DNA of 13,931 nucleotides from an uncultured Armatimonadota bacterium. GTDB lineage: Bacteria > Armatimonadota > UBA5829 > DTJY01. The notes below the pieces were generated by a model, which worked only from the letters and a program-made list of their open reading frames with translations, was not told where the DNA came from and ran no database searches. Shown piece after piece: positions 13,849 to 13,931 of the stretch. The stretch lies in assembly GCA_937875395.1 (NCBI GenBank), contig CALNCU010000123.1, forward strand, positions 1-13,931, in the 5' to 3' direction. The position numbers and the translations under genes are program-made. The number at the start of each line of letters is the position of its first letter. The first letter of the stretch is position 1.

Positions 13849-13878
13849 ATATTAGTTTGGAAAATGCAATCATGTCAA
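13849..13878 (-). promoter_or_regulatory. Promoter of cysK
   Basis: On the minus strand TTGACA (13873-13878), an 18-bp spacer and TAATAT (13849-13854). The leader to the ATG would be about 34 nt. I see no riboswitch-like structure in it. Confidence 0.7.
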
Positions 13879-13931
13879 CCATAGGCTGCAGGTGGCCGTG
13901 ATGCATCAGATAAAAATGTTACCGAAAGGGT

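Overview
The window comes from a bacterial chromosome. At its left edge it has the 5' part of a 16S rRNA gene, transcribed leftwards and running off the window. The rest is ordinary chromosomal gene content on both strands, with no phage, transposase, CRISPR or plasmid genes. An LCP-family cell-envelope protein, GreA, two SpoIIAA-like STAS proteins and strong sigma70-type promoters (TTGACA/TATAAT) fit a Gram-positive-like or deep-branching phylum that has LCP proteins. Armatimonadota-type lineages are one possibility, but I cannot fix the phylum by eye. TTG and GTG start codons are used several times (radC, the response regulator, the EEP-family protein).

Layout. 1-549: 16S rRNA (minus). 550-1130: rRNA leader and control region, with a boxB/boxA-like antitermination signal and four regularly spaced tandem promoters, each with an A-tract upstream. 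1280-2413 (+): unknown secreted protein, followed by a terminator. 2708-4186 (minus): zinc-ribbon/TPR protein and an endonuclease/exonuclease/phosphatase-family protein. 4380-5402 (+): DAHP synthase, the entry enzyme of the shikimate pathway. 5410-7044 (minus): radC and two STAS-domain proteins, probably one transcription unit. 7321-8286 (+): LCP-family protein whose real start lies downstream of a consensus promoter that sits inside the longer open frame. 8494-8865 (+): small DUF4870/Tic20-like membrane protein. 9189-11409 (+): GAF-GAF histidine kinase and a receiver-only response regulator, an apparent two-component pair. 11449-11925 (minus): greA. 12108-12638 (+): unknown membrane-anchored protein. 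12882-13808 (minus): cysteine synthase.

The most unusual feature is a composite structured intergenic element of about 160-180 nt. It occurs twice in the same orientation, at about 8985-9185 (leader of the histidine kinase) and about 12653-12823 (orphan copy between convergent genes). Each copy has two tandem hairpin modules and a conserved tail. A second hairpin follows, whose stem differs between copies by compensatory changes, and the conserved block then ends in TTCTCTG. The second module is identical over 37 nt in both copies, and the module tips also differ in a pairing-preserving way. I do not recognise it as a known riboswitch or repeat family. It could be an undescribed cis-regulatory RNA, a small RNA or a structured mobile repeat.
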